Below are positions 1 through 9,707 of a DNA stretch of 43,867 bases, in pieces; within the stretch, counting starts at the first letter, position 1, and each line of letters starts with the position of its first letter. Made by a program: the position numbers and the translations under genes. This DNA is from Yersinia rohdei ATCC 43380 (GTDB lineage: Bacteria > Pseudomonadota > Gammaproteobacteria > Enterobacterales > Enterobacteriaceae). The notes under the pieces are model-generated. The model did no database searches and was not told where the DNA came from. It saw nothing but the letters and a program-made list of their open reading frames with translations. The stretch lies in contig NZ_ACCD01000032.1 of NCBI RefSeq assembly GCF_000173775.1, positions 1 to 43,867 of the forward strand, given 5' to 3'.

Positions 1-37
1 ACTTACCCGAATCATTGACTTGAGTAAGCTCCTCGGA
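1..37. repeat. Partial ERIC-like repeat cut by the window edge
   Basis: The first bases carry the pattern ACCCGAATCA..TGACTTGAGTAAGCTCCTCGG, which resembles the central part of the ERIC (enterobacterial repetitive intergenic consensus) elements common in Yersinia. A similar core (CACCCGAATCACTGACTTGG) recurs near 43770. Only part of an element is visible here, so its length and ends cannot be judged. Confidence 0.45.
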
Positions 38-40
38 ATA

Positions 41-70
41 AACCTCAGGGGCACAAAGCCGCCTGAGGTT
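41..70 (-). terminator. Hairpin terminator of mtnA
   Basis: AACCTCAGG at 41-49 pairs perfectly with CCTGAGGTT at 62-70 across a 12-base loop. It lies immediately after the mtnA stop codon on the minus strand, and read on that strand the stem is followed by TTTATTCC, a modest T-rich tail. Confidence 0.6.
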
Positions 71-76
71 CTTTAC

Positions 77-1114
77 TTACTTCGGTTGGAAAAAACCTGC
101 TGTTACTTGCTCTGGCCTGATAACGCCGCTATCTAACACCCAACCACTGATTAATGCCGCGGGTGTGACATCAAATGCTGGGTTATACACGCCCGCATTT
201 TCTGGTGCCCAGCGGCAACTGCCAAAACCGCCTGACACACCAGTGACCTCGCTGGCCGCGCGCTGCTCGATTGGGATCGCCGCACCATTAGGACACGCCG
301 GGTCATGGGTTGTATGCGGGGCCGCGACGTAGAAGGGAATGCGGTGATATTGGGCCAATACCGCCAGGCTATAAGTGCCAATTTTATTCGCCACATCGCC
401 ATTAGCGGCAATGCGATCCGCACCAACCCAGACCGCATCAACTTTCCCTTGAGCCATCAGGCTCGCCGCCATCGAATCACAAATTAATTGATATGGAATG
501 CCAAGTTCACCTAACTCCCATGCGGTCAAACGCCCCCCTTGCAACAAGGGGCGGGTTTCATCGACCCACACTTGGCGGACATTGCCTTGCTGATGGGCCC
601 GCAATATAACGCCGATAGCCGTCCCTATACCTGCCGTCGCAAGACCGCCAGTGTTGCAATGGGTCAGTAAATTACTGCCGGGCTTCACCAATGGCGCACC
701 ATGCTGAGCAATGCGCTCACACAATTGTCGGTCTTCCTCGACCAAGTGCAGCGCCTCGTGAGTCATAGCTTCAACCCAATTGGCTTGCAATAGCGCTTGT
801 TGCATGCGCGCCAGATTATTCATCAGATTCACCGCAGTGGGCCGGGACTCTCGCAGGGCAATAAGAGCTTGCTCAAGTTGAGCTTGCGACAAACCCCGTT
901 CGGCCAGCAATGCCAGCAACAGACTGGCGGACAAGCCAATCAAAGGTGCGCCGCGCACACGCAAGGTTTGGATATGCTCAATGAGCAATTCCAGTGTGTC
1001 GGCGGACAGCCATTCTTGACGCTGCGGTAGCGCCTGTTGGTCAAGGATCCAAAGCTGTCCATTGGCAATTTTTAAGCTGGTGGTCTGTAAATCGAGAGTG
1101 TTAAAGGTCTGCAT
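77..1114 (-). CDS. mtnA: S-methyl-5-thioribose-1-phosphate isomerase MtnA
   Basis: This 345-residue protein converts 5-methylthioribose 1-phosphate to 5-methylthioribulose 1-phosphate in the cytoplasmic methionine salvage pathway. It belongs to the eIF2B-alpha-like aldose isomerase family. Visible signatures are RVRGAPLIG near residue 53, the [10 protein letters not shown] segment containing the conserved cysteine near 153, and [18 protein letters not shown] near 230, which holds the conserved aspartate. Length is normal for the family. It is divergent from mtnK, which makes its substrate, with a MetJ-like box between them, so both genes are probably repressed when S-adenosylmethionine is plentiful. 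A hairpin terminator follows directly. The family assignment is secure. Confidence 0.95.
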   Translation of the reverse strand: MQTFNTLDLQTTSLKIANGQLWILDQQALPQRQEWLSADTLELLIEHIQTLRVRGAPLIGLSASLLLALLAERGLSQAQLEQALIALRESRPTAVNLMNNLARMQQALLQANWVEAMTHEALHLVEEDRQLCERIAQHGAPLVKPGSNLLTHCNTGGLATAGIGTAIGVILRAHQQGNVRQVWVDETRPLLQGGRLTAWELGELGIPYQLICDSMAASLMAQGKVDAVWVGADRIAANGDVANKIGTYSLAVLAQYHRIPFYVAAPHTTHDPACPNGAAIPIEQRAASEVTGVSGGFGSCRWAPENAGVYNPAFDVTPAALISGWVLDSGVIRPEQVTAGFFQPK

Positions 1115-1175
1115 TGTCAGTTAAATCCATGTTGCGTTATTGCATCTGGTTTCTTATTCTGCCAACATAACTTAT

Positions 1176-1199
1176 GGATGTGTAGACGTCTATATGGTT
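1176..1199. promoter_or_regulatory. MetJ operator (met boxes) between mtnA and mtnK
   Basis: The perfect met box AGACGTCT lies at 1184-1191. The flanking octamers GGATGTGT (1176-1183) and ATATGGTT (1192-1199) match the consensus at about 5 and 4 of 8 positions. MetJ binds tandem 8-bp boxes with SAM as co-repressor. The position between two divergent methionine-salvage genes fits a shared operator. Operator function is inferred. Confidence 0.7.
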
Positions 1200-1306
1200 T
1201 TACGCCTAATACGGATTTTTTTGCTCTAACAGGGAATAATTTCACAGCTAAGCAAATGGTTGGCGGTGAGTGAATCAAAATCAAATCAAGAATAAAGAGG
1301 TTGAAG

Positions 1307-2506
1307 ATGTCGCGCTACCATACATTTACTGCTGCGGATGCTGTTGAATATGCTCGTCAATTTGGTCAAGTGGCCGACCCACTGACATTAGTGTCGGCGG
1401 ATGAAATTGGCGATGGTAATCTCAATCTGGTGTTTAAAATCCGTGATGCAGCAGGGGTTAGCCGAGTGATTGTCAAACAGGCGTTGCCCTATGTGCGCTG
1501 TGTCGGTGAGTCCTGGCCATTGACCTTAGATCGCGCCAGAATTGAAGCAGAAACCTTGCTGACACACAGCCAATTTTGCCCACAACACACGGTAAATGTA
1601 CTGCATCACGATGCAGAACTGGCGGTTATGGTGCAAGAGGATTTATCTGATCACCAAATCTGGCGCAGTGAATTGCTGGCGGGGAAACATTATCCACAGG
1701 CCGCCGGACAATTAGCTGAGTATTTGGCACAAACTTTATTCCACACTTCAGATTTTTACCAATCAGCACAAGCTAAAAAAGCCGCAGTTAGCCAATATAC
1801 CAACCCGGAATTATGCCAAATCACGGAAGATTTATTCTTTACTGACCCTTATATCGACCATGAACGTAATAATTTTGATCTCGAATTATTACCTGATGTG
1901 CTGGCATTGCGTCAGGATAATGCACTCAAATTGGCGGTGGCTTCACTTAAGCATCGTTTCCTGAGTAAAGCCGAGGCATTGCTTCATGGTGATATTCATA
2001 GCGGTTCAATTTTTGTTGCCGATGGCCGCCTAAAAGCCATTGATGCGGAATTTGGTTTCTATGGTCCGATGGGCTTTGATATAGGTACTGCGCTGGGTAA
2101 TTTACTGCTTAATTATTGTGGTTTGCCTGGGCTGGTTGGCCCACGGGATGCCGCTGCCGGGCGCGAACAACGACTGAAAGATATTGCTATTTTGTGGGAA
2201 ACCTTCGCCACACGTTTTCTGACATTAAGTCAGGAAAAAACACAGGACGCCACACTGGCAACAGAGGGCTATGTTCCGCTATTTCTGCAACAAGTTTGGC
2301 AAGATGCTATCGGTTATTGTGGCTGCGAATTAATCAGGCGCACTATTGGTTTGGCACATGTTGCTGACCTGGATAGCATTGCCGATGAAGAAATGCGCCG
2401 GGCCTGCCAGCGCCATGCTTTAAGCTTAGGGTATACATTGATATTGGCGGCACAACACATTGATAGTGTTGATGGTTTTATTGCACGCGTCAGACAAAAT
2501 GGGTAA
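1307..2506 (+). CDS. mtnK: S-methyl-5-thioribose kinase MtnK
   Basis: MtnK phosphorylates 5-methylthioribose with ATP to give the MtnA substrate. The 399-residue protein has the aminoglycoside-phosphotransferase-like kinase fold: a glycine-bearing nucleotide loop ([11 protein letters not shown] near residue 35), the catalytic loop [11 protein letters not shown] near 226 and the metal-binding [15 protein letters not shown] near 246, where MTR kinases use D-x-E instead of DFG. I start at the ATG at 1307, with AAGAGG at 1295-1300 as a ribosome-binding site; the TTG at 1301 is in frame but would sit on that site. A strong intrinsic terminator follows. It is divergent from mtnA. Confidence 0.95.
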   Translation: MSRYHTFTAADAVEYARQFGQVADPLTLVSADEIGDGNLNLVFKIRDAAGVSRVIVKQALPYVRCVGESWPLTLDRARIEAETLLTHSQFCPQHTVNVLHHDAELAVMVQEDLSDHQIWRSELLAGKHYPQAAGQLAEYLAQTLFHTSDFYQSAQAKKAAVSQYTNPELCQITEDLFFTDPYIDHERNNFDLELLPDVLALRQDNALKLAVASLKHRFLSKAEALLHGDIHSGSIFVADGRLKAIDAEFGFYGPMGFDIGTALGNLLLNYCGLPGLVGPRDAAAGREQRLKDIAILWETFATRFLTLSQEKTQDATLATEGYVPLFLQQVWQDAIGYCGCELIRRTIGLAHVADLDSIADEEMRRACQRHALSLGYTLILAAQHIDSVDGFIARVRQNG

Positions 2507-2556
2507 GTGAATTTTGTCTTCTGCCAATAGAATGAGTAAGACTCGCACCAATAAAT

Positions 2557-2585
2557 ATCCCACAGAATAATGTGGGATTTTTTTT
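2557..2585 (+). terminator. Intrinsic terminator of mtnK
   Basis: ATCCCACA at 2557-2564 pairs with TGTGGGAT at 2571-2578 over a 6-base loop and is followed by a run of T. This is a textbook rho-independent terminator that separates mtnK from the rsc locus. Confidence 0.9.
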
Positions 2586-2923
2586 ATTAAAAATATCATT
2601 TTAAGGTTATGATTTATTTACTGATGAAAAATACTGTTTTTATTGAGCTAATTCCCCCCCCTGACTTTTTTTAATTATATGCAAGTGAATATATTTATTA
2701 ATATTGCTTGTGGTAACTTATTATTAATTCGTGTTGATAATCTTAAGTTTATCACTAATCACTATTTGTGATAAAGATACCTATTCTATTAGGCTGTTCC
2801 AGTGATGAATAAATAAAACCATTTTGTCTGTATGTGTTTGTTTGGCTATTGAATTTGAGTGTTATGCTGAAAAGTATTTACTTGCTAATTAAAAATAACC
2901 AATCATGCGGTTAGTATTAAACT
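2586..2923 (+). promoter_or_regulatory. AT-rich control region upstream of rscB with C8 tract and dyad
   Basis: No gene is seen in this stretch. It is strongly AT-rich, carries a homopolymeric run of eight C at 2654-2661 followed within 5 bases by seven T, and holds an inverted repeat TTTATCAC (2748-2755) / GTGATAAA (2768-2775). The rscBAC promoter must lie here because a terminator closes mtnK upstream. In Y. enterocolitica the locus is reported to be controlled by the LysR-type regulator RscR; the dyad is a candidate for such a site, but that link is inference, and no rscR gene is in this window. Confidence 0.5.
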
Positions 2924-4774
2924 ATGAGCTTACTTATTATTTCTCTGGTGTTATCCCTATTAACATGGGCGGGTTTTATGCGATATGTTTATTGTCCAGT
3001 AGCATCCTTAAACCAATCAACATTGAGTGCGACATTATTTATTATTATCTTGTTTCCTGCAGTATTTATTGCACCATCACTGAAGGCTGTACCACAAATT
3101 AGCAATATACCGGATGCGGGGGCTATTGGTAATGAAATTAGGCAAGCGAGAATAGAACCAGCACTTGCCCCGCGTGAAGCGGAAATAAAATTATTACCAT
3201 TAGCGCCAATATCACCGTTAAAACAACCTGCTACATCGGCTCATATTAAGCTACGCAAGGTAAAGTTTGAGGGGGAACTTGGGTTATTAAAGACCTCAAA
3301 TAATGCTTTGCAAGCTGTAGTCAATCCTTGGTTAGGCCGAACATTAACCTTTGCTGATTTGCAGAGTTTGACACAGGCGGTAACACGCTTTTACCGAAAT
3401 CAAGGATGGGTAGCTGCTCAGGCAATATTACCACCTCAAACTGTTCAGGAGGGTGTTATTGTTGTTAGGGTTATTTCTGGTCGATTAGATAGGCCAGAGC
3501 TTAATAATCAGAGTCGATTAGATACTCAGTTTGCTACTGCGGTGATTGAAAGTAATAGTTGCAGTCAGGAAGTGGGTTTCTTGGGTGAAAAAGAGTGTTT
3601 TGCTTCACCCGTCGAATTATCCCGTCTGGAACGTACTGCTCTTATTCTTAATGAAATACCCGGTATTGATGCTTCTTTGGCATTAAAACCGGGTACCCAA
3701 TCAGGAATGACACGAATTTATGCTGATATTACGCCGGGGGCAATAGTATCGGGATATCTCGGAGCTGATAATCAAGGTAATGATTATTCTGGTCATAATA
3801 GGTTATTAGCGGGAGGTGTGCTTAATAATCTGACGGGGTGGGGGGATCAATTAGGTGCAGGTTTAATTTTATCCAGTTCGACGGATGTTTTTAGTGGTGT
3901 GTTGGACTACAGCTTCCCGATTAATAGCTATGGTACCCGTGCAGCACTTAAGTATAGCCATTTGAATTATAGTCTCACCGGGCCATTTGAAGTCTTGGAT
4001 GCTCACGGGCACTCTGATACCTGGGGCCTTAATTTACGTCATCCTTGGATATACCACTCTCAAGCTCGGATTAATGTGGATGTCGGTTATTATCAGTCCA
4101 GAATGCGTGATTCACTGATTATGCTGCCAGAGCAAAAACGTAATCTTAATGCGGGTGAATTTGCTATTGATGGAACCTTTAGTGCATTACCTGGGGGGCT
4201 AAGTAATTTCAATTTACTCGGTACTGCTGGTCATCTTGCTTTAGATGACGAATTTAGCCAAAGCATAAATACCCTCACCGAAATTGGCGGCGATTTTGCC
4301 CGTTTTAATTATCGTGCTGGCCATGACCAGAGTTTTGGCCATTATTTTTCATTCTTTAATCAATTTACCGGCCAAATGGCCAGTAAGAATTTAGATAGCT
4401 CGCAAAAGTTATTACTCGGCGGGCCATTAGCCGTTCGTGCCTATGGTATTGGAGAAGGTGCGGTGGATAAAGGCACTATTTTCACCACGGAAATACATAC
4501 TCGCTGGCAGCCGCTATTTCCCTCTTGGGCCGGAGTAGGGAACCAAATAACGCTTGCGGCTTTTTTTGATCAAGGATGGGGGGCTTATTATCGTCAGCCG
4601 ATCGACGGCTTATCAGAAAACAAGATTAATTTATCGGGCTTTGGTGCCTATATCACATTCGCTCGCCCAGCAGATTACGCCTTAAATCTGACTTGGGCAC
4701 ACCGAACCGGCCAGGCAGTAACACGTAATCAGGATAACGACCAACTGTGGCTCAGCGCTTATAAGATGTTTTAG
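2924..4774 (+). CDS. rscB: Two-partner secretion outer-membrane transporter (TpsB, RscB-like)
   Basis: RscB is the TpsB partner that moves the RscA exoprotein across the outer membrane. After an N-terminal hydrophobic export signal come a proline-rich linker, a POTRA-type domain (about residues 100-185, including RKVKFEG and TRFYRNQGWVAAQAILPPQ) and a C-terminal beta-barrel with alternating aromatic strands ending in a phenylalanine (YKMF), typical of FhaC/ShlB/HMW1B proteins. Length (616) is slightly above the usual 550-590. The start is uncertain: an ATG at 2978 would remove 18 residues and leave a more conventional signal peptide ending near PSLKA; neither ATG has a strong ribosome-binding site. 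rscA follows after 40 bases, so the genes are probably co-transcribed. Confidence 0.9.
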   Translation: MSLLIISLVLSLLTWAGFMRYVYCPVASLNQSTLSATLFIIILFPAVFIAPSLKAVPQISNIPDAGAIGNEIRQARIEPALAPREAEIKLLPLAPISPLKQPATSAHIKLRKVKFEGELGLLKTSNNALQAVVNPWLGRTLTFADLQSLTQAVTRFYRNQGWVAAQAILPPQTVQEGVIVVRVISGRLDRPELNNQSRLDTQFATAVIESNSCSQEVGFLGEKECFASPVELSRLERTALILNEIPGIDASLALKPGTQSGMTRIYADITPGAIVSGYLGADNQGNDYSGHNRLLAGGVLNNLTGWGDQLGAGLILSSSTDVFSGVLDYSFPINSYGTRAALKYSHLNYSLTGPFEVLDAHGHSDTWGLNLRHPWIYHSQARINVDVGYYQSRMRDSLIMLPEQKRNLNAGEFAIDGTFSALPGGLSNFNLLGTAGHLALDDEFSQSINTLTEIGGDFARFNYRAGHDQSFGHYFSFFNQFTGQMASKNLDSSQKLLLGGPLAVRAYGIGEGAVDKGTIFTTEIHTRWQPLFPSWAGVGNQITLAAFFDQGWGAYYRQPIDGLSENKINLSGFGAYITFARPADYALNLTWAHRTGQAVTRNQDNDQLWLSAYKMF

Positions 4775-4814
4775 CGCTAACCGGCATATTTGTCAGATTT
4801 AATGGACGTGACTA

Positions 4815-7800
4815 ATGAACAGTAAATTATACAAACTTGTTTTTTGTCGTCGGTTGGGATGCTGGATTGCCGTAGGAGAATTTACCCAAACTTATGGCAA
4901 ATCATTTTCGGCTACAGGTAGAAAATTAAATACAGAGAGGCGCACCAGACTCGGAATAATAAGTTATCTGGCCATAATGACTGGGTTAGCCCTGGGTACA
5001 TTACCTTTACTGGTTTTGGCCCATCCTTCATTACCGGTTAACGGTAAAATAGTTATCGGCCAAGGTAGGCTGGATATCAATAACACCACTCTTACTGTGA
5101 CTCAGCAATCTGACCAGTTGGCCATCAATTGGGGCAGTTTTGATATTGCGCAGGGGAATAGTGTTATTTATAACCAGCCAGGGGGCCACAGTATTGTGTT
5201 GAACCGAGTAGTCGGTCGGGATGCATCACAGATATATGGCAGTCTCAAAGCTAATGGGCAGATATTCCTCCTTAATCCACATGGTGTCTTATTTGGTAAA
5301 GGAGCAGAAGTTAATGTAGGTGGGCTGGTAGCCTCGACTAAATCACTTTCTGATCAGGATTTTATTGATGGGCGTTATAGGCTCACAAGTCCCAAACAGG
5401 AAGGTAGCGTAATTAATCAGGCTAATTTACGGACTATAGCGAGAGGCTATATTGCATTAGTGAGCCAGCGAGTTAATAACCAAGATTCGGGCGTTATTGA
5501 TGCCAAAGGGGGCAGGGCAATATTAGCAGCAGGACAGCATGTCACACTTAATTTGGATCACGGACAATTGCTAGGAGTACAAATTCAGGGGGAGCAAGTT
5601 GCAGCGCTAATCCAAAATGGTGGACTAATTAAAGCTGACGGCGGGGTTATTCAATTAACTGCCCGCGGTAAAGATATGTTGATGAATACCGTAATTGATA
5701 ATACCGGTATTTTGCAGGCCAAGGGGTTGTCTGAAAATAATGGCGTTATCCAGCTTGATGGTGGTGATGACGGTGTTGTGAAACAACAAGGAGTGATAAA
5801 TGCGAGTCATCCACAGGGACGTGGTGGGGAGGTTATCCTGCATGGCAAAAATATTCATTTGGTTGCTGGCAGTAAAATAGAGGCGCGCGGGGATGATGGC
5901 GGTGGCAATGTATGGGTGGGTGGCGGTTGGCAGGGAAATAATAGGCTGATAAATAATTCCCATTCAGTTGTTATTGATAAAGCAGCCCAGATTGATGTTT
6001 CCGCCATGCGCAAGGGGGATGGCGGCACGGCAGTTTTATGGTCGGATAATTACACCGGCTTCTATGGTGAGATTAAAGCCAGCGGTGGAACAGAATCAGG
6101 TGATGGCGGGAAGGTCGAAACATCCAGTCTGCAAAATTTACAAGCTTTTGGCCAGGTGGATACTGCAGCTAATTATGGCCAACACGGCACTTGGCTACTG
6201 GATCCGGCAGAGGTCACTATTGTTAGCGGCACTGAAAGCAGTACTTCGATGGCGGTGGGAGACATCCCTGCGGGATATGCAAGCAATGCACAGGTTTTTA
6301 TTCCAACGGCCAATATTGCTCAAATATTAAATAGCAGTATTAATGCTCAACTCGACAAAGGTGCGAATGTCACTATCACCACCAGTAATAACAGCTTACC
6401 GAGTTGTCGATGGTGTAATATTACAGTACAAGCAGATATTAATAAAACTGCCGGTACAGATGCAACCTTGACGCTACATGCAGATGGAAGTGTTATCTCA
6501 AATAGTAGTATCACTGCTAATGCAGGGAAATTGAATCTTAATTTATTGTCAGGAAACTCAGCGGTAGACTCGGAAATTATATTAAACAATAGTGATGTAT
6601 TGTTAAATGGTGGAGATTTATTAGCAAAGAATGCTAATGATAATAACACGGCGCGTATCAGCATCGTCGGGGGTAAATATGAGGTTGGTAACCTGACTCT
6701 GGAAGGCAATGCGGGAGTGGCTTCACAGATCGGGGTTAATATCAGTAATAGTGCTAATATTACTGTAGCAGGTAAAACACATATATCTGGTGAAAGTAGT
6801 AATGCTAACGGGCAAGGCTGGCGTGGTATTGATATCTCTGGTAATTCTACTTTAACGGGCCAAGGGGATGTGATATTTAACCTTACTTCCAATTCTAAAA
6901 CTGCATGGATAGGCTCCTTCACTAATACGGCCATTGTTAGTGGGGGAAATATTATATTTAACGTCAATGGTGCTGCTTTGGGTGGGTTGGAATTTAATTA
7001 TAGTAACTTAACTGCTAACTCAGGAAATATTGCTATTAAATTAAATGGCAATGTTATTTCTTCTGCTAATCCTGGTATTTATTTGAATGTTTCACAGGTA
7101 AGTGCGCAACAGATTGGTTTGGAAAGCTATGCTACTGGTGCGGGTGGCATCGTATTAGAGAACTCTACTCTAACCTCAGTTGCGGGAGATATTAATGCTC
7201 ATGCATCAGCAATAAATAAAGGCGTGTGGATTAAAGGGAATTCAACCTTGACTTCAAATAGAGATGTTGTATTGGTTGGTAAGTCCACTGTTCCTGGTGA
7301 AGGGGTTATTATTAATGGTTCTGCAAATAATTCAAGAAGTAACATTGTTGCCAGGAGAGATATTATCCTGGATGCAAATAATATTAATGGCAGCAGCCAA
7401 AGTAAATCAATGACCTTAGAGAATGTTAATTTAGCATCAGCGGCAGGTAATATTACTATTAATAGCATTGGTTCAGGAAATGTTCATTTTACTAATATTG
7501 AGTTAAATGCCACTGAGGGCCATGTTTCTGTTTATGCCGAAGCACAGGCTGCTTTTACCTCAGCCATAATTTCAGCATTAAGTCTGGGGGGCAATAATAC
7601 CATAAAGGCCAAGAATGGCCTCTTGATTGGTAACGCGTTAAATACGACACAGGGGGCCGGTATTGGTTTTAGAGCAAATAGTGTTTTAGCCATTGAAGGT
7701 AATATTGCATTTCAAGGTGAAACTGGCGGTACAGGAGCAACACGTAAAGGCATCGATTTTTATGGTGTCAATACACTTAATATTGCTAAAGAAAGCCAAC

Positions 7801-9707
7801 TTTCTTTAGTTGGAGAAAATAAAGGCGCACAAGATACTGCGGGGGGAAATGGTATCACTCACTCCGGCCCGATTAAACTCACAGTCAATAATAATGGCTC
7901 TTTAATTATGGACGGCCGCTCAACTAGCGGTGCGGGGATTAACTTCCCTGCCAGTAATAATACGGTGATATTAAATGGCGACGGCGAAACGCTGCTTAAA
8001 GGTAGCAGTGTTGCTGGTAGCGGGGTCGCTATTTCCGGAGTGGTGAATAATAGTACTGGCCCGGTAACGATAGAAGGTATCAGTGTTGATGGCGCCGGAG
8101 TCCATATTTTTAGTGCTGAACATCAAATAAATCGCATTAATATTGCTGGGAACTCTACTCATGCTGAAGGCCTGCGAATTAGCGGCAATGCAACCATTAC
8201 TGATACCCAACTCAGTGGGAACTCAATAAATGGCAGCGGTATTAAAGTTGGTTTCAGTGCCACTACCCACGCCGTCTTGGATAATGCTGCACTCAATGGC
8301 ATCAGTACCGATGGTAAAGGAGTGGAAATTACCAGCGATATAAATGGTATTCACCAAAGTACCATTAATGGAATAACGAATGGCGCGGGACATGGCATTG
8401 ATATTGCCGAAAACGTAAATGTTACTGGCACCAGTGAAACAGATTTACTCACACTCAAAGGTATTGCTACAACAGGAATTGGCACTGGGATAAAACTTAA
8501 AGGTAATAATGATTTAAGCAATACCAGTTTAAATGCATCTGTTGTAGATGGCATTGCTTTGGATATTACCGGCCCGCTGCATAATGCTCGTTCGGGATTA
8601 AATGGCACGGCCTCCGGTCGCGGTATAGGGGTACAAATTAATGGCTCACTGAACAGCAGTGTTGTTAATGGCAGTGCTTTGAGTGGCACTGGTGTGCTGG
8701 TTAATGGTTCGCTTGCCGATAGCCGCCTTAGTGGTGTTTCAAAGAGTGGTAGTGGGCTAAAAATTGATGGCGACAGTATCCTGAATAACTCTGCACTTAT
8801 GGGCAATAGCACTGTTGGCAAGGGGGTAGAGATTGCAGGTAATCTCACCGGTAACCAAAGTAGTGCGGTGCGCGGTGACACGGTGAATGGTACTGGGGTC
8901 GAGGCGGGTGATAATAGCATTCTGACCGGCGGTGGCGCTGATGATCCGCTGACGGTAACCGGCAATGCCAGCGGCGATAAAGGCATTGGGGTGCAACTCG
9001 ATGGCAATAATATACTGGAGAATACCTCGCTGGCGGGCAATGCCACGGGTGGGCATGGTGTGGAAATCAATGGGCCGCTGACCAATCAGGGCAACACCAC
9101 CATTTCGGGAAATGCTTCGGGTAATGGTCATGGCGTGCATGCCGATGGCCCAGTCAATGGGGGGCTAATCAATGGTTATTCTGGTGATAACCACGGTGTT
9201 TATCTTGCTGAAAATGGTGGGCTAACTGAGCTTGTTGTTACGGGAGGTACTGATTCGGATAAAACCCCGTTGCATATAACATCACCACAGCTTATTGGTG
9301 AAAATGTAACAATTAACGGAAAACCCTTCGATATAACTAATCCAGGAAGCCATACCGGGCGCGAAGGCGATAATCCTAATACTGATAAAACCAAGCCAGA
9401 CCCAACTAAACCAGACCAGATCACGGGCGATAAAACGGCAGGGAAGGGGCCGAAAATGACCTTATCGGTGCCAGTGGATTTTCTGCAAATACTATTGATG
9501 AAACGAGAACAGATCCTCAGCGCCATTGAAGGGGAGCGGCTTCCTCCGGCTATTGTGACCGACTCTGAGAAAGATATTACCGCTAATGTCAGTATCGCGG
9601 TTTGTATTCTACAGGGTATTGCTACCCAATCGGCTGAACAGGAATCTTGCGACCAACATCTTTTGGGCCGCTGGAAACCTTGGCCTCAAACAGAGCAACC
9701 AAAATAA
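4815..9707 (+). CDS. rscA: Two-partner secretion exoprotein, HMW1-like glyco-adhesin (TpsA, RscA-like)
   Basis: A 1630-residue secreted beta-helix adhesin. Residues 1-25 are an extended signal peptide region (YKLVFCRRLGCWIAV), followed by a hydrophobic core (47-69) ending at LAH. The TPS domain starts near 70 and has the family NP-G motif as NPHG at 154-157. From about residue 520 the protein is low-complexity beta-helix repeats rich in G, N, S and T, with recurring GNST, GNAT and NGS units. I count about 57 N-X-S/T sequons by eye, only about 5 before residue 480. The C terminus has a lone cysteine pair (1597 and 1612), like the loop that anchors HMW1 to its transporter. The gene sits between its transporter rscB and the glycosyltransferase rscC, whose reading frame overlaps its end. 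Confidence 0.9.
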   Translation: MNSKLYKLVFCRRLGCWIAVGEFTQTYGKSFSATGRKLNTERRTRLGIISYLAIMTGLALGTLPLLVLAHPSLPVNGKIVIGQGRLDINNTTLTVTQQSDQLAINWGSFDIAQGNSVIYNQPGGHSIVLNRVVGRDASQIYGSLKANGQIFLLNPHGVLFGKGAEVNVGGLVASTKSLSDQDFIDGRYRLTSPKQEGSVINQANLRTIARGYIALVSQRVNNQDSGVIDAKGGRAILAAGQHVTLNLDHGQLLGVQIQGEQVAALIQNGGLIKADGGVIQLTARGKDMLMNTVIDNTGILQAKGLSENNGVIQLDGGDDGVVKQQGVINASHPQGRGGEVILHGKNIHLVAGSKIEARGDDGGGNVWVGGGWQGNNRLINNSHSVVIDKAAQIDVSAMRKGDGGTAVLWSDNYTGFYGEIKASGGTESGDGGKVETSSLQNLQAFGQVDTAANYGQHGTWLLDPAEVTIVSGTESSTSMAVGDIPAGYASNAQVFIPTANIAQILNSSINAQLDKGANVTITTSNNSLPSCRWCNITVQADINKTAGTDATLTLHADGSVISNSSITANAGKLNLNLLSGNSAVDSEIILNNSDVLLNGGDLLAKNANDNNTARISIVGGKYEVGNLTLEGNAGVASQIGVNISNSANITVAGKTHISGESSNANGQGWRGIDISGNSTLTGQGDVIFNLTSNSKTAWIGSFTNTAIVSGGNIIFNVNGAALGGLEFNYSNLTANSGNIAIKLNGNVISSANPGIYLNVSQVSAQQIGLESYATGAGGIVLENSTLTSVAGDINAHASAINKGVWIKGNSTLTSNRDVVLVGKSTVPGEGVIINGSANNSRSNIVARRDIILDANNINGSSQSKSMTLENVNLASAAGNITINSIGSGNVHFTNIELNATEGHVSVYAEAQAAFTSAIISALSLGGNNTIKAKNGLLIGNALNTTQGAGIGFRANSVLAIEGNIAFQGETGGTGATRKGIDFYGVNTLNIAKESQLSLVGENKGAQDTAGGNGITHSGPIKLTVNNNGSLIMDGRSTSGAGINFPASNNTVILNGDGETLLKGSSVAGSGVAISGVVNNSTGPVTIEGISVDGAGVHIFSAEHQINRINIAGNSTHAEGLRISGNATITDTQLSGNSINGSGIKVGFSATTHAVLDNAALNGISTDGKGVEITSDINGIHQSTINGITNGAGHGIDIAENVNVTGTSETDLLTLKGIATTGIGTGIKLKGNNDLSNTSLNASVVDGIALDITGPLHNARSGLNGTASGRGIGVQINGSLNSSVVNGSALSGTGVLVNGSLADSRLSGVSKSGSGLKIDGDSILNNSALMGNSTVGKGVEIAGNLTGNQSSAVRGDTVNGTGVEAGDNSILTGGGADDPLTVTGNASGDKGIGVQLDGNNILENTSLAGNATGGHGVEINGPLTNQGNTTISGNASGNGHGVHADGPVNGGLINGYSGDNHGVYLAENGGLTELVVTGGTDSDKTPLHITSPQLIGENVTINGKPFDITNPGSHTGREGDNPNTDKTKPDPTKPDQITGDKTAGKGPKMTLSVPVDFLQILLMKREQILSAIEGERLPPAIVTDSEKDITANVSIAVCILQGIATQSAEQESCDQHLLGRWKPWPQTEQPK

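Noticed and set aside
2905-3102. 65-codon frame overlapping the start of rscB
   Set aside because: It is in another frame over the rscB signal sequence and has no support.
6347-6967. 206-codon antisense frame in rscA
   Set aside because: Same reason: mirror of repetitive N/S/T/G-rich coding sequence, without a ribosome-binding site or family resemblance.
8351-9085. 244-codon open frame antisense to the rscA repeat region
   Set aside because: It lies wholly opposite well-supported rscA codons, is low-complexity rich in P, L, S and V, and is a by-product of the GNS/GNA repeats on the other strand.
6000-9400. Possible CRISPR-like or tandem DNA repeat inside rscA
   Set aside because: The repetition is at protein level (beta-helix units of variable length and codon choice), with no constant DNA repeat and no spacer pattern.
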